DNA of 61,364 nt, taken from the NCBI GenBank assembly GCA_013138865.1, contig WTBY01000042.1, forward strand, positions 1 through 61,364, written 5' to 3'. This document shows, piece after piece, positions 1 through 8,824 of the stretch. The number at the start of each line of letters is the position of its first letter. The first letter of the stretch is position 1. This stretch comes from Helicobacteraceae bacterium. Lineage in GTDB: Bacteria; Campylobacterota; Campylobacteria; Campylobacterales; Sulfurimonadaceae. Below the pieces are notes generated by a model. The model was given only the letters and a program-made list of their open reading frames with translations. It had not been told where the DNA came from and searched no databases. Position numbers and translations under genes: made by a program.

Positions 1-1
1 T

Positions 2-125
2 GACTATAATAATTATAGACCTCACTCAACTTTAGGTAAATTAAGCCCTATTGAATATTTAGATAAGTATCATTTAGAGATGAATTATTCCGTTTGAACT
101 AGTATGGTTTAAGGGGAGGCTTACA
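2..125 (+). mobile_element. 3' end of an IS3-family element (transposase C-terminus plus right terminus)
   Basis: The window opens inside a reading frame (2-97) whose 31 residues include Y-N-N-Y-R-P-H-S-T-L-G and S-P-I-E-Y-L, the usual C-terminus of IS3-family OrfB integrases (rve domain). The catalytic DDE residues lie outside the window. After the stop, a GC-richer stretch ending ...GGAGGCTTACA near 125 is a plausible right inverted repeat, because IS3 elements commonly end in CA. It is not the same element as the one at the right end of the window, whose C-terminus reads F-Y-N-Q-R-R-F-H-E-T-L. The exact terminus is a guess without the left end. Confidence 0.75.
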
Positions 126-226
126 GGCTCAATTAAATTTAGAGTGAAGTTGTTAACATAGTTTACTATTTAAGTTTTAATAAATATATGTTATTATCTA
201 TGATAAATAAAACACTAGGAATGGAA

Positions 227-475
227 ATGATAGAATATGGAATTACAGAGTTACAAACACAACCATCACTTTTTAAACAGATGTCAGTTTCTAAAATTGT
301 TGATAAGAGAAAACATCAAAATTTAGGTTATTTTATATCATCAAAATATGAAGACCTTATATCAACTATTATCGAAGAAATTGAAAAAAAAGAGAGAATT
401 GATAAGCTTAAGAAGCTAAAAAATAACCAAGATTTAGAGTTCTTAGAAGCAGGTGTTGATGATGGACTTAAGTAG
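227..475 (+). CDS. Putative antitoxin of a MazEF/PemIK-type pair
   Basis: This 82-residue protein begins M-I-E-Y-G-I-T-E-L and is predicted to bind and neutralise the toxin encoded next to it. The N-terminal half resembles small Phd/RHH-type antitoxins; the C-terminal third is charged (E-K-K-E-R-I-D-K-L-K-K-L-K) and is the likely toxin-wrapping tail. The start at 227 is preferred over upstream in-frame starts because TAGGA lies 6 nt before it. The last codons overlap the toxin start by 14 nt, the translational coupling usual for type II toxin-antitoxin operons. The role rests mainly on this context; the sequence alone is weakly diagnostic. Confidence 0.7.
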   Translation: MIEYGITELQTQPSLFKQMSVSKIVDKRKHQNLGYFISSKYEDLISTIIEEIEKKERIDKLKKLKNNQDLEFLEAGVDDGLK

Positions 476-794
476 GTACGATATTGTTGGAATTAACTTA
501 AACCCTAAAAAAGGTGATGAAGTTGGAAAAGTTAGACCTTGTGTAATACTCTCAGATAATGAAGCAAATAAAATATTAGACACAATTATCGTAGTTCCAC
601 TCTCAACTCATTTAATAGATGATATGAAACCTTATAGAGTAAGGCTGAATAAAAGGGACGGACTTAGTTTCGATTCTGATATTTTAATAAACCATGTAAG
701 AACTATTTCTAGTAAAAGGGTTACATCGTTTATAGGTAAAGTCACTAAGAGTGAGTATGAATTAATTGTTGAAAATTTATGTGCTAATTTTTAA
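462..794 (+). CDS. mazF: MazF/PemK-family endoribonuclease toxin
   Basis: This 110-residue protein has the MazF/PemK layout. An N-terminal strand I-V-G-I-N-L-N-P-K-K-G-D-E-V-G-K is followed by the conserved K-V-R-P-C-V-I-L-S-D motif, a central V-V-P-L-S-T strand, and a C-terminal H-V-R-T-I-S-S-K-R segment. Family members cut single-stranded mRNA at short motifs and arrest translation; the Arg of the R-P-C/V loop and the Thr/Ser of the second motif are the usual catalytic residues and both are present. GTG, TTG and ATG codons lie upstream in frame, but ATG 462 has AGGTG at good spacing. It sits immediately downstream of an IS end, consistent with a mobile accessory module. Confidence 0.88.
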   Translation: MDLSRYDIVGINLNPKKGDEVGKVRPCVILSDNEANKILDTIIVVPLSTHLIDDMKPYRVRLNKRDGLSFDSDILINHVRTISSKRVTSFIGKVTKSEYELIVENLCANF

Positions 795-875
795 TTTAAA
801 ACCTATGCTCAATACTTTGTGTAGGTACGCATCCTATTTGGCCACTTTTTCCAGTTTGTTAGTAATTTACTTTTA

Positions 876-2960
876 CTAAATTTGGCATTTATTTTTCCTA
901 TCTTGATTTACAATTAATTCTGATATTGAATTTATATAGTTCATAAGTTCTTCTCTATCCTCTAAACTGTTTAAACTTTTTTCAATAGATAAATTGAAAC
1001 TTGGATATATATTGAATATATTTTGTAAGTCATTAGTAGCAGTAGTTTTTATCTCATTTGTTAAATCATGTTTATTTAGTTCTATTTTTATAACAGCTAT
1101 TAAATCATCACAACTTTTATCTAGCAAGGTATTAATATATATGGAACTTCCAAGGGCTTTAGCAAGGATACGGTTTTGGTCATTTACTTTTTGTCCTCTA
1201 AATCCACATGATAAAAGAATATCCCTAATTTCAACTGTAATATCTATTAAATTATAACTATATGCGCATACTGCGAGTTCAAATATAGTATCTGTAAAAT
1301 TATGCATTTCGAGTAGGTTGATTACATTTTCATCCTCTTTAATAAAAGTAAAAATAGAGATTAACCAAAGTGCATTTTTTTCAAGTTTAGAAGATAGTTT
1401 GCCATCAACTATTTCAAGGGTAGAGAGTTTCATGAGACATTTTGAAATATTACTAATAAAATTAACAAGTTGAGGAGCAACATCTGAATTATTAGTTAAT
1501 GCCAATTCAAAAAGTTCTCCATTTTCATGGCAGATACTATCAGACCATTTTTCTATATTTTCAATAATTTTTTTAGTGTATATTTTTTTATCATTTGTTA
1601 GTTCTTCATTAGATAAAGAATTTACAAACTTGATAAGTTTATCACTTACTTTGGTGTAATATGTGTTTTCAAAATAAGAATAAGAATAAGAATAAGAATA
1701 TGAAGGATGAAGAGAGGTGATTTCAGTTTTTCCAATTGTAAATAAATGTTTATTCATTTCTTCATTAATATAATTTGTATCATGTTCTTTTGAGAATAAT
1801 AATTGAATTGTTATTGTTGATAATTCGTCCAATGAACATTTAGTTATTGGTAGTAATTCTTTATCTATCATTCCCTCACAGGCTAATCTAGTAATTATGT
1901 GAGTTATTCCACCTATTTTATTACTTTCAAAATCTAGAATATCTTTCTTTGCAACATCACTTAATAATCTAATTCCACTTAGTAATACATTTGGAATATT
2001 ATGTGATATAGAATTTTCTAAACCATCAATTAAGTATTGAGAAGCTAAATTTGATGCAAATCTATCACCATGGTTATTTATATAGTTTATATTCGAGTAT
2101 ATATAATGTAATTCTTTTAAAGTTACAAAATTACTTATAATAAATCTTTCATCATTTGTTGACAAAGCATTTTGAATATTCTGTCGTATCTCTTCTAAAG
2201 TATCTTCTATTAATTTATCATTAGATGTCATCGCATCTGAAGAAGGTTCTCTACGAATAAAAGTTTTACCCTTAACTTCTATGTACTCTATGTTTATATC
2301 GATAATTGATTTTAAAGCTCTTTCTGATGTTTCATAATCATTTTGTTCTATCAACCTTCTTGAATAAGCATTACAATAAACAATTCCTTGTCTAGCAGAA
2401 TCTATCCAATAAGGATGTTGTCTAAAATACTCAAATTTGGCAATATCATTGTTATTATTCTTATTCTTAGTTTTTTTAAAAGCCTTATCCCAAGATAATA
2501 AATCCTCTCTTGTGCTTTTTACTATTGCTTCAAGTTGATAAATAGGATTAATTAATTTTAATGCTCTTGTATATGAATAAATAAAACAACACAAAATTAA
2601 CAATATAAATGTGATGGATATTTGTATCACATAAAAGATAGTAGATGTATCAGAGATAAGACTACAAATAGTAATTAGCACAGAAAGGATTACTGCCATT
2701 ATGAAAGAAGATAATAGTCTTGTATCTCTACTAATCTTTTTAAACATACCGTGAGGCAGTCGTTCATTATTTATTTGAAGTGTAAATATAATAATCGAAA
2801 ATATAATTGCAGTTGCACTTATAAATGAAGCTCCAACGCTTAAAAATAAAGAATTGAATGCTTTGACTGTTTCAGTATCTGGGATATATGTAAATAAAAG
2901 ATTAAGCCATAAAATCCCAAGAAAATATAGGATAGTATATTCAAGTAGAGGTAATTTCAT
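876..2960 (-). CDS. DUF2254-like integral membrane protein
   Basis: This 694-residue protein has four hydrophobic segments near its N-terminus (about residues 8-27, 37-63, 82-102 and 108-134), followed by a large, probably cytosolic, helical region. The second segment and following loop (S-A-T-A-I-I-F-S-I-I-I-F-T-L-Q-I then R-L-P-H-G-M-F-K) match the pattern of DUF2254 membrane proteins, whose function is unknown. A run of five Ser-Tyr pairs around residues 420-430 is encoded by a hexanucleotide repeat. The gene lies between MazF and a restriction-modification remnant, is AT-rich, and lacks the CGATCG words found in nearby core genes, so it is probably acquired. Confidence 0.6.
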   Translation of the reverse strand: MKLPLLEYTILYFLGILWLNLLFTYIPDTETVKAFNSLFLSVGASFISATAIIFSIIIFTLQINNERLPHGMFKKISRDTRLLSSFIMAVILSVLITICSLISDTSTIFYVIQISITFILLILCCFIYSYTRALKLINPIYQLEAIVKSTREDLLSWDKAFKKTKNKNNNNDIAKFEYFRQHPYWIDSARQGIVYCNAYSRRLIEQNDYETSERALKSIIDINIEYIEVKGKTFIRREPSSDAMTSNDKLIEDTLEEIRQNIQNALSTNDERFIISNFVTLKELHYIYSNINYINNHGDRFASNLASQYLIDGLENSISHNIPNVLLSGIRLLSDVAKKDILDFESNKIGGITHIITRLACEGMIDKELLPITKCSLDELSTITIQLLFSKEHDTNYINEEMNKHLFTIGKTEITSLHPSYSYSYSYSYFENTYYTKVSDKLIKFVNSLSNEELTNDKKIYTKKIIENIEKWSDSICHENGELFELALTNNSDVAPQLVNFISNISKCLMKLSTLEIVDGKLSSKLEKNALWLISIFTFIKEDENVINLLEMHNFTDTIFELAVCAYSYNLIDITVEIRDILLSCGFRGQKVNDQNRILAKALGSSIYINTLLDKSCDDLIAVIKIELNKHDLTNEIKTTATNDLQNIFNIYPSFNLSIEKSLNSLEDREELMNYINSISELIVNQDRKNKCQI
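1672..1702. repeat. Hexanucleotide tandem repeat (AATAAG)n inside the DUF2254-like gene
   Basis: About four and a half copies of AATAAG stand in tandem. On the coding (minus) strand they specify alternating Ser-Tyr. A 6-nt unit cannot change the frame, so slippage would only lengthen or shorten the Ser-Tyr run. Confidence 0.85.
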
Positions 2961-2974
2961 TTTATAATACTTTC

Positions 2975-3455
2975 CTATGCTGTCATTTTTTCATAAAGTT
3001 TAAAAAGATATTCAAGTCTATATTCATCATTTTTAAATGGTTTGTTTCGGTAGCATTTTTCTATGGCTAAATCTAATTGATTATGAGCTTCTTTTAACTC
3101 TTGTGGCATTTTATCTGGATCATACATTTGAGCTAATGTTTTCTTGAGTATCGTATGCAAGAAGGGTTTCATAATTGGTAACGATGATAAACCTAGTCTT
3201 TTGCTTTTGTGTAACTATTTCAGTTTTAAGAGTATCGATAGTACTATGTAGGTTTGTAGTAGCCTCTTTAAAAAACAACTTTTTTCTTTGTGTTAATTCG
3301 CCTTTTATCTTAAGTTGGTTTAGCTCACCTTTTTGCAGTCGTGTAGTTGTAGCCTTTGACTCACCATAGGCTAAAAGAAAGTCAAATACAAAGTACTCTT
3401 TGGTGAAATTTTTTATTAAGTTTATTATGTTGTTTTCAATTTGTGTTATTGTCAT
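2975..3455 (-). pseudogene. Internally deleted remnant of an MmeI-like (type IIL) DNA methyltransferase/restriction enzyme
   Basis: Two minus-strand frames make one broken gene. The 5' frame (3455-3120) starts M-T-I-T-Q-I-E-N-N-I and has the N-terminal region of large class I SAM-dependent DNA methyltransferases (F-D-F-L-L-A-Y-G, T-T-R-L-Q-K-G, K-K-L-F-F-K-E, R-F-I-I-V-T-N-Y-E-T-L-L-A). The 3' frame (to 2975) carries the family's C-terminus (A-Q-M-Y-D-P-D-K-M-P-Q-E-L, L-D-L-A-I-E-K-C-Y, L-F-K-L-Y-E-K-M). The frames meet near 3140-3165, so roughly a thousand central residues, including the methylase motifs, are gone and the join is out of frame. No activity is expected. Confidence 0.8.
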
Positions 3456-3483
3456 TTATTGTTCCTGAATGGCAGATTAAACT

Positions 3484-4425
3484 TTAAAATCTATTTTTAC
3501 TTCTTAGCCAAAAAAGAGCACCTGGTAATGAAGATATAATTAAAACTAGTCCATAAAGAATTGAGACTGTTATAACTTCTACTTTTGCAGCACCTACTAA
3601 CATTAAAATACCAACCATGGCACCCTCACGCACACCCCAACCTGCAAGTGAAATAGGTACGATTGTAAGAAGTATAACAGGTGGTATTGCAATTAAAAAG
3701 ACATTTAAATCTAGGTCTAAGTGAACGGCTAGTGAGAGAGCATAGATAGAGAGAATTGAGAATATATGAACTACAACTGAGACACTTAGGTGCTTAAGTA
3801 AAAGTACTTTTGATTCATAAAGTTGAGCCATTCTTTTTGAGAGTCTATAAAATAGGTTTGTAGGTGCAAATTTACTTAAAAAGTGAAAGTGTTTTATGTT
3901 CATTAAAAATATAAAACCAGCTATTCCACTCAGTGTTATGATGTTAATTAACTGAAATAACCAAACAGGAAAAGTTCCATAAAACAAAAAATTTGCAATA
4001 ATATTAAGAATAAGAAGACCAACAAGACCAACAACGCGGTCTACAAAGATCCCATAAAAAGCTTCTTTTTTTGAGTAGTCCATTTGACCTAACTCTAAGA
4101 CACGAATAGCATCACCACCAATGCTACTTGGGAGTAGTTGGTTAAAAAATGATCCTTTGAAATAGCTTTTTATATAAAAAACTATACTCTCTCTAAAGAC
4201 AAGTAAATCCATGATTAAGTACCATCTATAAGCTGCTATATAAGTACTCATAAATTGAAAAATAAGAGCTGTAAATAGATAAAATATGTTAGCATTTTCT
4301 GCAATTTTTAAGACACTGTCAAAGTTTATATAACGTGAAAGTGCGTAAAAAATTGCGATCGTAATAAGAAGTTTAATTATGTTTTTCATAAAGTGGATTC
4401 TATCTAAAGTTTTATTTAGGTTCAC
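3484..4425 (-). CDS. Lysylphosphatidylglycerol synthase transmembrane-family (flippase-like, UPF0104) protein
   Basis: This 313-residue polytopic inner-membrane protein has about eight hydrophobic segments and the conserved signatures of the family: a polar loop F-F-N-Q-L-L-P-S-S-I-G-G-D-A-I-R, D-R-V-V-G-L, and near the C-terminus P-I-S-L-A-G-W-G-V-R-E-G-A. These match the membrane half of MprF-like proteins, which lack the aminoacyl-transferase domain when encoded alone and are thought to flip or handle lipids. It overlaps the 3' end of the upstream GT39 gene by 14 nt, so the two are probably co-expressed in lipid or glycan modification. The exact substrate cannot be read from sequence. Confidence 0.82.
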   Translation of the reverse strand: MNLNKTLDRIHFMKNIIKLLITIAIFYALSRYINFDSVLKIAENANIFYLFTALIFQFMSTYIAAYRWYLIMDLLVFRESIVFYIKSYFKGSFFNQLLPSSIGGDAIRVLELGQMDYSKKEAFYGIFVDRVVGLVGLLILNIIANFLFYGTFPVWLFQLINIITLSGIAGFIFLMNIKHFHFLSKFAPTNLFYRLSKRMAQLYESKVLLLKHLSVSVVVHIFSILSIYALSLAVHLDLDLNVFLIAIPPVILLTIVPISLAGWGVREGAMVGILMLVGAAKVEVITVSILYGLVLIISSLPGALFWLRSKNRF

Positions 4426-5782
4426 TTACTCTATAAATATGAAAAGTTTTAAAAAGTTTTTCACCTTTGTAAAGTCCGTAACTATCGACTTCTTTGACAT
4501 TGTTAAAATTTGTGTTTAGTGAACTTTTTATATCTTCATAACTTAAAACTAAACCTTTTTTTAGTGGTTTTTTCCACATATCATACTGTGAAAACCTACT
4601 ATTAATTGCCAAGTTGGTTGTAGGTTGATCACTTAAATAGTAGTTAAGTAGAGCAGTTGTTGTGAGATGGTTTCCATAAAATGAGTCGTTTGACTCCCTG
4701 TGTTTCTCTAAAATAGCGATGGATTCTTTAAAACCTACCATTCGATCTTGAACATAAACAAGGTAAAACATAAAAGCAAAACGTGCAACGAGTGTTAAAG
4801 TGATCGAGAGTATTAAACCTATTTTAAAAGCTTTTTGTAGGTTGGCTTTGGAGACATAATAAGCAACTATTAGTGATGCTGAAATGTATGCAGGAGCCGC
4901 GTAATTTACTTCCATTCGTGCATATAAACTTTTGTACATAAAAAATAAGAAAGGGAGTAAATAAGCAATTAACAGTAGTTTTGCATTTTTGTTTTCACGT
5001 ATCTCTTTAGAAAAACTAGCCATTAAAGCTAAAACAAAAAAAACTGGGGTAAAGACTCCAAACTGTCCACCTAAATACTCTAAAGTGTAGTTTAGATCTA
5101 TTGTCGTGTTATCCATACCACCGTGTTGAAGTTGAAATAAAAAGCTGATCCAATCATTTTGATAGTTCCAATAGATCATAGGTGAAACAACGATCACTGC
5201 GATCACGATAGTTAAGTAGAAGTTCCTGTTTTTAAATTGATCTTTGTGCGCAAGTATAAAATAAAGTAAAATACTAAAAACTAACAGTATGGCTGTATAT
5301 TTTGAGAGCATTGCAAGACCAAGTGCTATACCTGTTAAAACATAGTAAATTGTTTTTTTATCATTTATAGCTTTAAGCGTAAAGTATAGTGAAAGTGTCC
5401 AAAAAAGTATAAGTGGAGAGTCTGGTGTTGTTATGATCATACCAGCATGAACAAGTGGAACACTAAAAAAGATTAGTAGTGCGTATGTAGCAACTTGTTT
5501 GTCAAAAAACTCATAAGCTATTTTGTAGATATAAAAAGCTGAGATACTCATACAAAATACATTTGTTAAACGTATAAAAAATTCACTTTCACTAAAAAAA
5601 GTAAAGAAATTTATAAAATAGGCTACAAGAGGAGCGTGATCGTAGTAACCACCTTGTAAGTTATTACTCCAAACCCAGTAGTATGCTTCATCTCCATGTA
5701 AAGGTATGAAAATATTATAAATAGCACTAAATAGTGCTACAACTAAAATAAGGTAAGTTGCTCTATTCTTTTCTAAAATCAT
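4412..5782 (-). CDS. ArnT/PMT-like glycosyltransferase family 39 membrane protein
   Basis: A 456-residue polytopic membrane protein. The N-terminus has the GT39/GT83 signature: a first membrane helix, then H-G-D-E-A-Y-Y-W-V-W and G-Y-Y-D-H-A-P-L-V-A-Y, whose acidic pair faces the periplasm in polyprenyl-phosphate-sugar transferases such as ArnT. About ten further hydrophobic helices and a short soluble tail follow. The start at 5782 (M-I-L-E-K-N-R) is chosen because the longer reading overlaps the divergent PAP2 gene and adds no family sequence. With the downstream flippase-like gene and the divergent lipid phosphatase, it suggests lipid A or glycan decoration; the donor sugar is unknown. Confidence 0.82.
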   Translation of the reverse strand: MILEKNRATYLILVVALFSAIYNIFIPLHGDEAYYWVWSNNLQGGYYDHAPLVAYFINFFTFFSESEFFIRLTNVFCMSISAFYIYKIAYEFFDKQVATYALLIFFSVPLVHAGMIITTPDSPLILFWTLSLYFTLKAINDKKTIYYVLTGIALGLAMLSKYTAILLVFSILLYFILAHKDQFKNRNFYLTIVIAVIVVSPMIYWNYQNDWISFLFQLQHGGMDNTTIDLNYTLEYLGGQFGVFTPVFFVLALMASFSKEIRENKNAKLLLIAYLLPFLFFMYKSLYARMEVNYAAPAYISASLIVAYYVSKANLQKAFKIGLILSITLTLVARFAFMFYLVYVQDRMVGFKESIAILEKHRESNDSFYGNHLTTTALLNYYLSDQPTTNLAINSRFSQYDMWKKPLKKGLVLSYEDIKSSLNTNFNNVKEVDSYGLYKGEKLFKTFHIYRVSEPK

Positions 5783-5823
5783 AAAATTATTATATACTTT
5801 TAAAATTAAAACTAGGGTTGTGA

Positions 5824-6483
5824 ATGTTTTTTGGTGTTTCATATAGAGTTTATGCTCTATTTTTTATAGTCTCAATAATTTTTATATTTTTTCCACAAAT
5901 AGATCTTTATATTACAGATAATTTCTATTTAGAAGAGAGTAAATTCTTCTTAAAACATGAGCTATGGGTTAAAATTCTTTATCACTCTGTTAAACCACTA
6001 CTTATAGGTACTATGGTGGTTGTTGTAGGTTTATGGATTTATAACAAAAAAACTAAAAAAACTATTTTATATATTAATGGAAAAGTAGTTTTATATTTGG
6101 TAGTAGTTTTAGCGATCGCACCGGGTCTGATCGTAAATACAATGTTAAAAGAAAATATGGGACGTTCACGCCCTGTTAACATAGTTAAATATGGTGGAGA
6201 ACAAGAGTTCACTCCTGCTTTTATTGTTGGGAATAGAATACCAAAAAATGCCTCTTTTAGCTCTGGACACGCTGCAGGAGCTTATTTTACAATTGCTCTA
6301 GCACTTCTAGCTAGGCGACATAAAAATGTTTATTTAAGCAGTGCTATAGTTTATGGTAGTGCTGTTGGACTTGGTCGTATTGCTGAGGGTGGGCACTTTT
6401 TTAGTGATGTTGTAACTTCATTCTTTATAGTCTATATAGTCTCTAAAACCACCTATTATTTTTTCTTTGAAAGAGATATTTAA
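5824..6483 (+). CDS. PAP2-family membrane phosphatase (lipid A or undecaprenyl phosphatase-like)
   Basis: This 219-residue membrane protein has all three PAP2 catalytic blocks: K-E-N-M-G-R-S-R-P (K-x6-R-P), S-F-S-S-G-H (the P-S-G-H block with Ser in place of Pro) and G-R-I-A-E-G-G-H-F-F-S-D (R-x5-H-x3-D). Five or six hydrophobic helices surround them. Family members remove phosphate from lipid phosphates at the periplasmic face, including LpxE/LpxF lipid A phosphatases and undecaprenyl-pyrophosphate phosphatases. It is divergent from the GT39 gene with a very short intergenic space, which supports a shared envelope role. LpxE, LpxF and BacA-like roles cannot be separated here. Confidence 0.85.
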   Translation: MFFGVSYRVYALFFIVSIIFIFFPQIDLYITDNFYLEESKFFLKHELWVKILYHSVKPLLIGTMVVVVGLWIYNKKTKKTILYINGKVVLYLVVVLAIAPGLIVNTMLKENMGRSRPVNIVKYGGEQEFTPAFIVGNRIPKNASFSSGHAAGAYFTIALALLARRHKNVYLSSAIVYGSAVGLGRIAEGGHFFSDVVTSFFIVYIVSKTTYYFFFERDI

Positions 6484-6544
6484 TTACTTTTGTGTTACTA
6501 TCAACTCAATTTTTTAAACTAGTTTATTTTGTAAGGGTATTTGA

Positions 6545-7309
6545 ATGGATTTAGGTACGGTAATTGGTCTTGTTTTAATAATTGGACTCCTCATGAGTGC
6601 GATGGCTATGGGTGTTGGTGTTATGGCATATATGGATGTGCCTTCAGCTCTGATCGTTATTGGTGGGTCTATGGGTGCTCTTCTTATTTCATTTAAACCT
6701 GAACAGATGAAAAGATTTGTTAAAGTTTTTATGATCGCTGTTAAACCTCCTCAAGAAAATATGCCTGAACTCATTAAAAAACTTGTTGATTTCGCAACTT
6801 CTGCTAGACGTGATGGTATATTAGCTCTAGAAAAAGCAGCTAATGACGAGACAAATGAGTTTTTAAAAAAAGGTCTTAGTATGGCTGTTGATGGTAATGA
6901 ACCTGATACTATTCGTGATCTTTTAGAGTTAGAAATAGAACAAACAACTACTAGACACGAAGGAAATGCAGCGATGTTTGCAGAGTGGGGTGGACTTGCT
7001 GGTGCTATGGGAATGATTGGTACACTTATCGGTCTTGTTGCCATGCTACTTAACATGGCTGATCCTGCGGCAATTGGTCCATCAATGGCGGTTGCACTAC
7101 TTACAACCATGTATGGTGCAATGATTGGTAATATTTTTGGACAACCTATCTCTACTATTTTAATTATTCGTCTTAAAGATGAAGCCTTGGTTACACAGAT
7201 GATCTTAGAGGGTATTATGTCTATTCAAGCGGGTGATAATCCTCGTACCCTTGAAGCAAAACTTCTTAGTTATCTTCCTCCTGCTGAACGTGTTAGTCAG
7301 TTTGAATAG
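6545..7309 (+). CDS. motA: Flagellar stator protein MotA (PomA-like)
   Basis: This 254-residue membrane protein forms the channel part of the flagellar stator with MotB. It has an N-terminal pair of helices (residues 1-50) with G-G-S-M-G-A-L, a cytosolic loop carrying charged residues for rotor contact, and a C-terminal pair with the conserved G-M-I-G-T-L-I-G-L-V-A-M-L and T-T-M-Y-G-A-M-I-G-N segments. Length and sequence resemble the short MotA/PomA class more than the 295-aa enteric MotA. A GTAAGG ribosome-binding site precedes the ATG. MotB follows 11 nt downstream, then fliP. Confidence 0.95.
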   Translation: MDLGTVIGLVLIIGLLMSAMAMGVGVMAYMDVPSALIVIGGSMGALLISFKPEQMKRFVKVFMIAVKPPQENMPELIKKLVDFATSARRDGILALEKAANDETNEFLKKGLSMAVDGNEPDTIRDLLELEIEQTTTRHEGNAAMFAEWGGLAGAMGMIGTLIGLVAMLLNMADPAAIGPSMAVALLTTMYGAMIGNIFGQPISTILIIRLKDEALVTQMILEGIMSIQAGDNPRTLEAKLLSYLPPAERVSQFE

Positions 7310-7320
7310 AGAAGTAGTTT

Positions 7321-8088
7321 ATGGCTAAGAAAAAATGTCCTGATTGTCCTGTATGTTTACCAGCTTGGCTGGCAGCTTTTGGGGATCTTATGTCACTACT
7401 TCTTTGTTTCTTTGTTCTACTCCTTTCTATGGCGACAATGGAGCCAAATAAAGTAGAAGAGGCAGCTGGATCATTTAAAGGAACTATGAGTGTTCTTGAT
7501 GGTGGTACTAATGTTGAAGTTGCTCGTCGCAAAAATGTTGAAGAGAACCCAAACTCATCTCCACATGATGATGAGACAGCAGATGTTAGAGAAGTAACAG
7601 CCGCTGTTTCTGAACTTAACGAAATGGAAGATGCTGGACAAGGTCCTATGGCACAGCTTGAAGAGAGTGAAAAAGGTTTTGTTATAAAACTACCTTCTAA
7701 ACTTCTGTTTAAAAAAGGTAGTGCAAAAATTGAGAGTGAAGATTCATTGCTATTTTTAAAACGTATAGCGCTTATTATTCAAAACTTACCTACGGGGACA
7801 ACGATTAGTGTGGGTGGTTATAGTGACAATATTCCACCAGATAAAGATTCACCATATAAAAATAATTGGGAACTCTCTTCTGCACGTGCACTCTCTGTTC
7901 TTCAAGAACTTGTTTTAGATGGTGTTAGACCTGAGCGTCTTAGTGCAGCAGCTTATGGATCATACCACCCAGTTGCTACAAACTTAACAAAAGAGGGACG
8001 TGCCAAAAACCGTCGTGTAGAGATTAAGTTTTATTCTGATGATAAACGATCAAGAAATGAAGCTAAAGAAGCTTCTGTTTTAGACTAG
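7321..8088 (+). CDS. motB: Flagellar stator protein MotB (PomB-like)
   Basis: A 255-residue stator subunit. A short N-terminus with C-P-D-C-P-V-C-L-P-A-W leads into one membrane helix containing the ion-binding Asp (F-G-D-L-M-S-L-L-L-C-F-F-V). A linker and plug region follow, then a C-terminal OmpA-like peptidoglycan-binding domain (S-V-G-G-Y-S-D-N; L-S-A-A-A-Y-G; N-R-R-V-E-I-K-F). The C-P-D-C-P-x-C-x-P N-terminus is common in PomB-type stators; whether H+ or Na+ drives it cannot be settled by inspection. The stop is one base from the fliP start. Confidence 0.95.
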   Translation: MAKKKCPDCPVCLPAWLAAFGDLMSLLLCFFVLLLSMATMEPNKVEEAAGSFKGTMSVLDGGTNVEVARRKNVEENPNSSPHDDETADVREVTAAVSELNEMEDAGQGPMAQLEESEKGFVIKLPSKLLFKKGSAKIESEDSLLFLKRIALIIQNLPTGTTISVGGYSDNIPPDKDSPYKNNWELSSARALSVLQELVLDGVRPERLSAAAYGSYHPVATNLTKEGRAKNRRVEIKFYSDDKRSRNEAKEASVLD

Positions 8089-8089
8089 T

Positions 8090-8824
8090 ATGAGAATAAT
8101 TTTAATATTTTTGGGTCTTAGTATGGCTCTTTTTGCAGTTGATGCTCCCGTTATACCTACTATGAACTTTTCGCTATCTGCACCTGATACACCTAAGCAG
8201 TTAGTTAACTCTTTAAATATAGTACTTCTTTTTACTATACTCTTTTTAGCACCTTCTATGATGTTGGTTATGACAACTTTTACACGCTTTGTTATTATTT
8301 TTGGTTTTATGCGTCAAGCACTTGGAACTCAACAAGTTCCACCAACACAGCTTCTTGTAATGCTTGCAATGATTTTAACTATTTTTATAATGGAGCCTGT
8401 TGCTCAAAAATCTTATGATAATGGAATAAAGCCATATATGGAAAAGACTATAGGTTATGAAGAGGCATTTACTAAAGCTACTGATCCATTTAAAGACTTT
8501 ATGATCAGAAATACAAGAGAGAAAGATTTAGCTCTTTTTATGCGTATAAGAAAAATGGAAAACCCTAAAACTGTTGCAGATGTTCCTCTTACTGTAGTTA
8601 TTCCTGCTTTTATAATAAGTGAGATCAAAACTGCCTTTGAGATAGGCTTTTTGCTATTCTTACCATTCTTGGTTATAGATATGGTTGTTGCTTCAATTTT
8701 AATGAGTATGGGTATGATGATGCTTCCTCCTGCTATGATCTCCGCCCCCTTTAAAATTTTAGTTTTTGTTATGATTGATGGGTGGAATCTGCTCATCGGA
8801 AATTTAATAGCGAGTATAAAATGA
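8090..8824 (+). CDS. fliP: Flagellar type III export gate protein FliP
   Basis: This 244-residue protein has a cleavable signal-like N-terminus (M-R-I-I-L-I-F-L-G-L-S-M-A-L-F-A) and the FliP core: T-R-F-V-I-I-F-G-F-M-R-Q-A-L-G-T-Q, P-P-T-Q-L-L, and the C-terminal V-V-A-S-I-L-M-S-M-G-M-M-M-L-P-P. FliP pentamers with FliQ and FliR build the export gate of the flagellar basal body. It follows motB by one base, and its stop overlaps the trmA start as ATGA, so the four genes look like one transcript. Length fits the family. Confidence 0.95.
   Translation: MRIILIFLGLSMALFAVDAPVIPTMNFSLSAPDTPKQLVNSLNIVLLFTILFLAPSMMLVMTTFTRFVIIFGFMRQALGTQQVPPTQLLVMLAMILTIFIMEPVAQKSYDNGIKPYMEKTIGYEEAFTKATDPFKDFMIRNTREKDLALFMRIRKMENPKTVADVPLTVVIPAFIISEIKTAFEIGFLLFLPFLVIDMVVASILMSMGMMMLPPAMISAPFKILVFVMIDGWNLLIGNLIASIK

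Noticed and set aside
6751-7110. Minus-strand frame opposite motA
   Set aside because: Shadow of motA codons with no ribosome-binding site or recognisable protein features.
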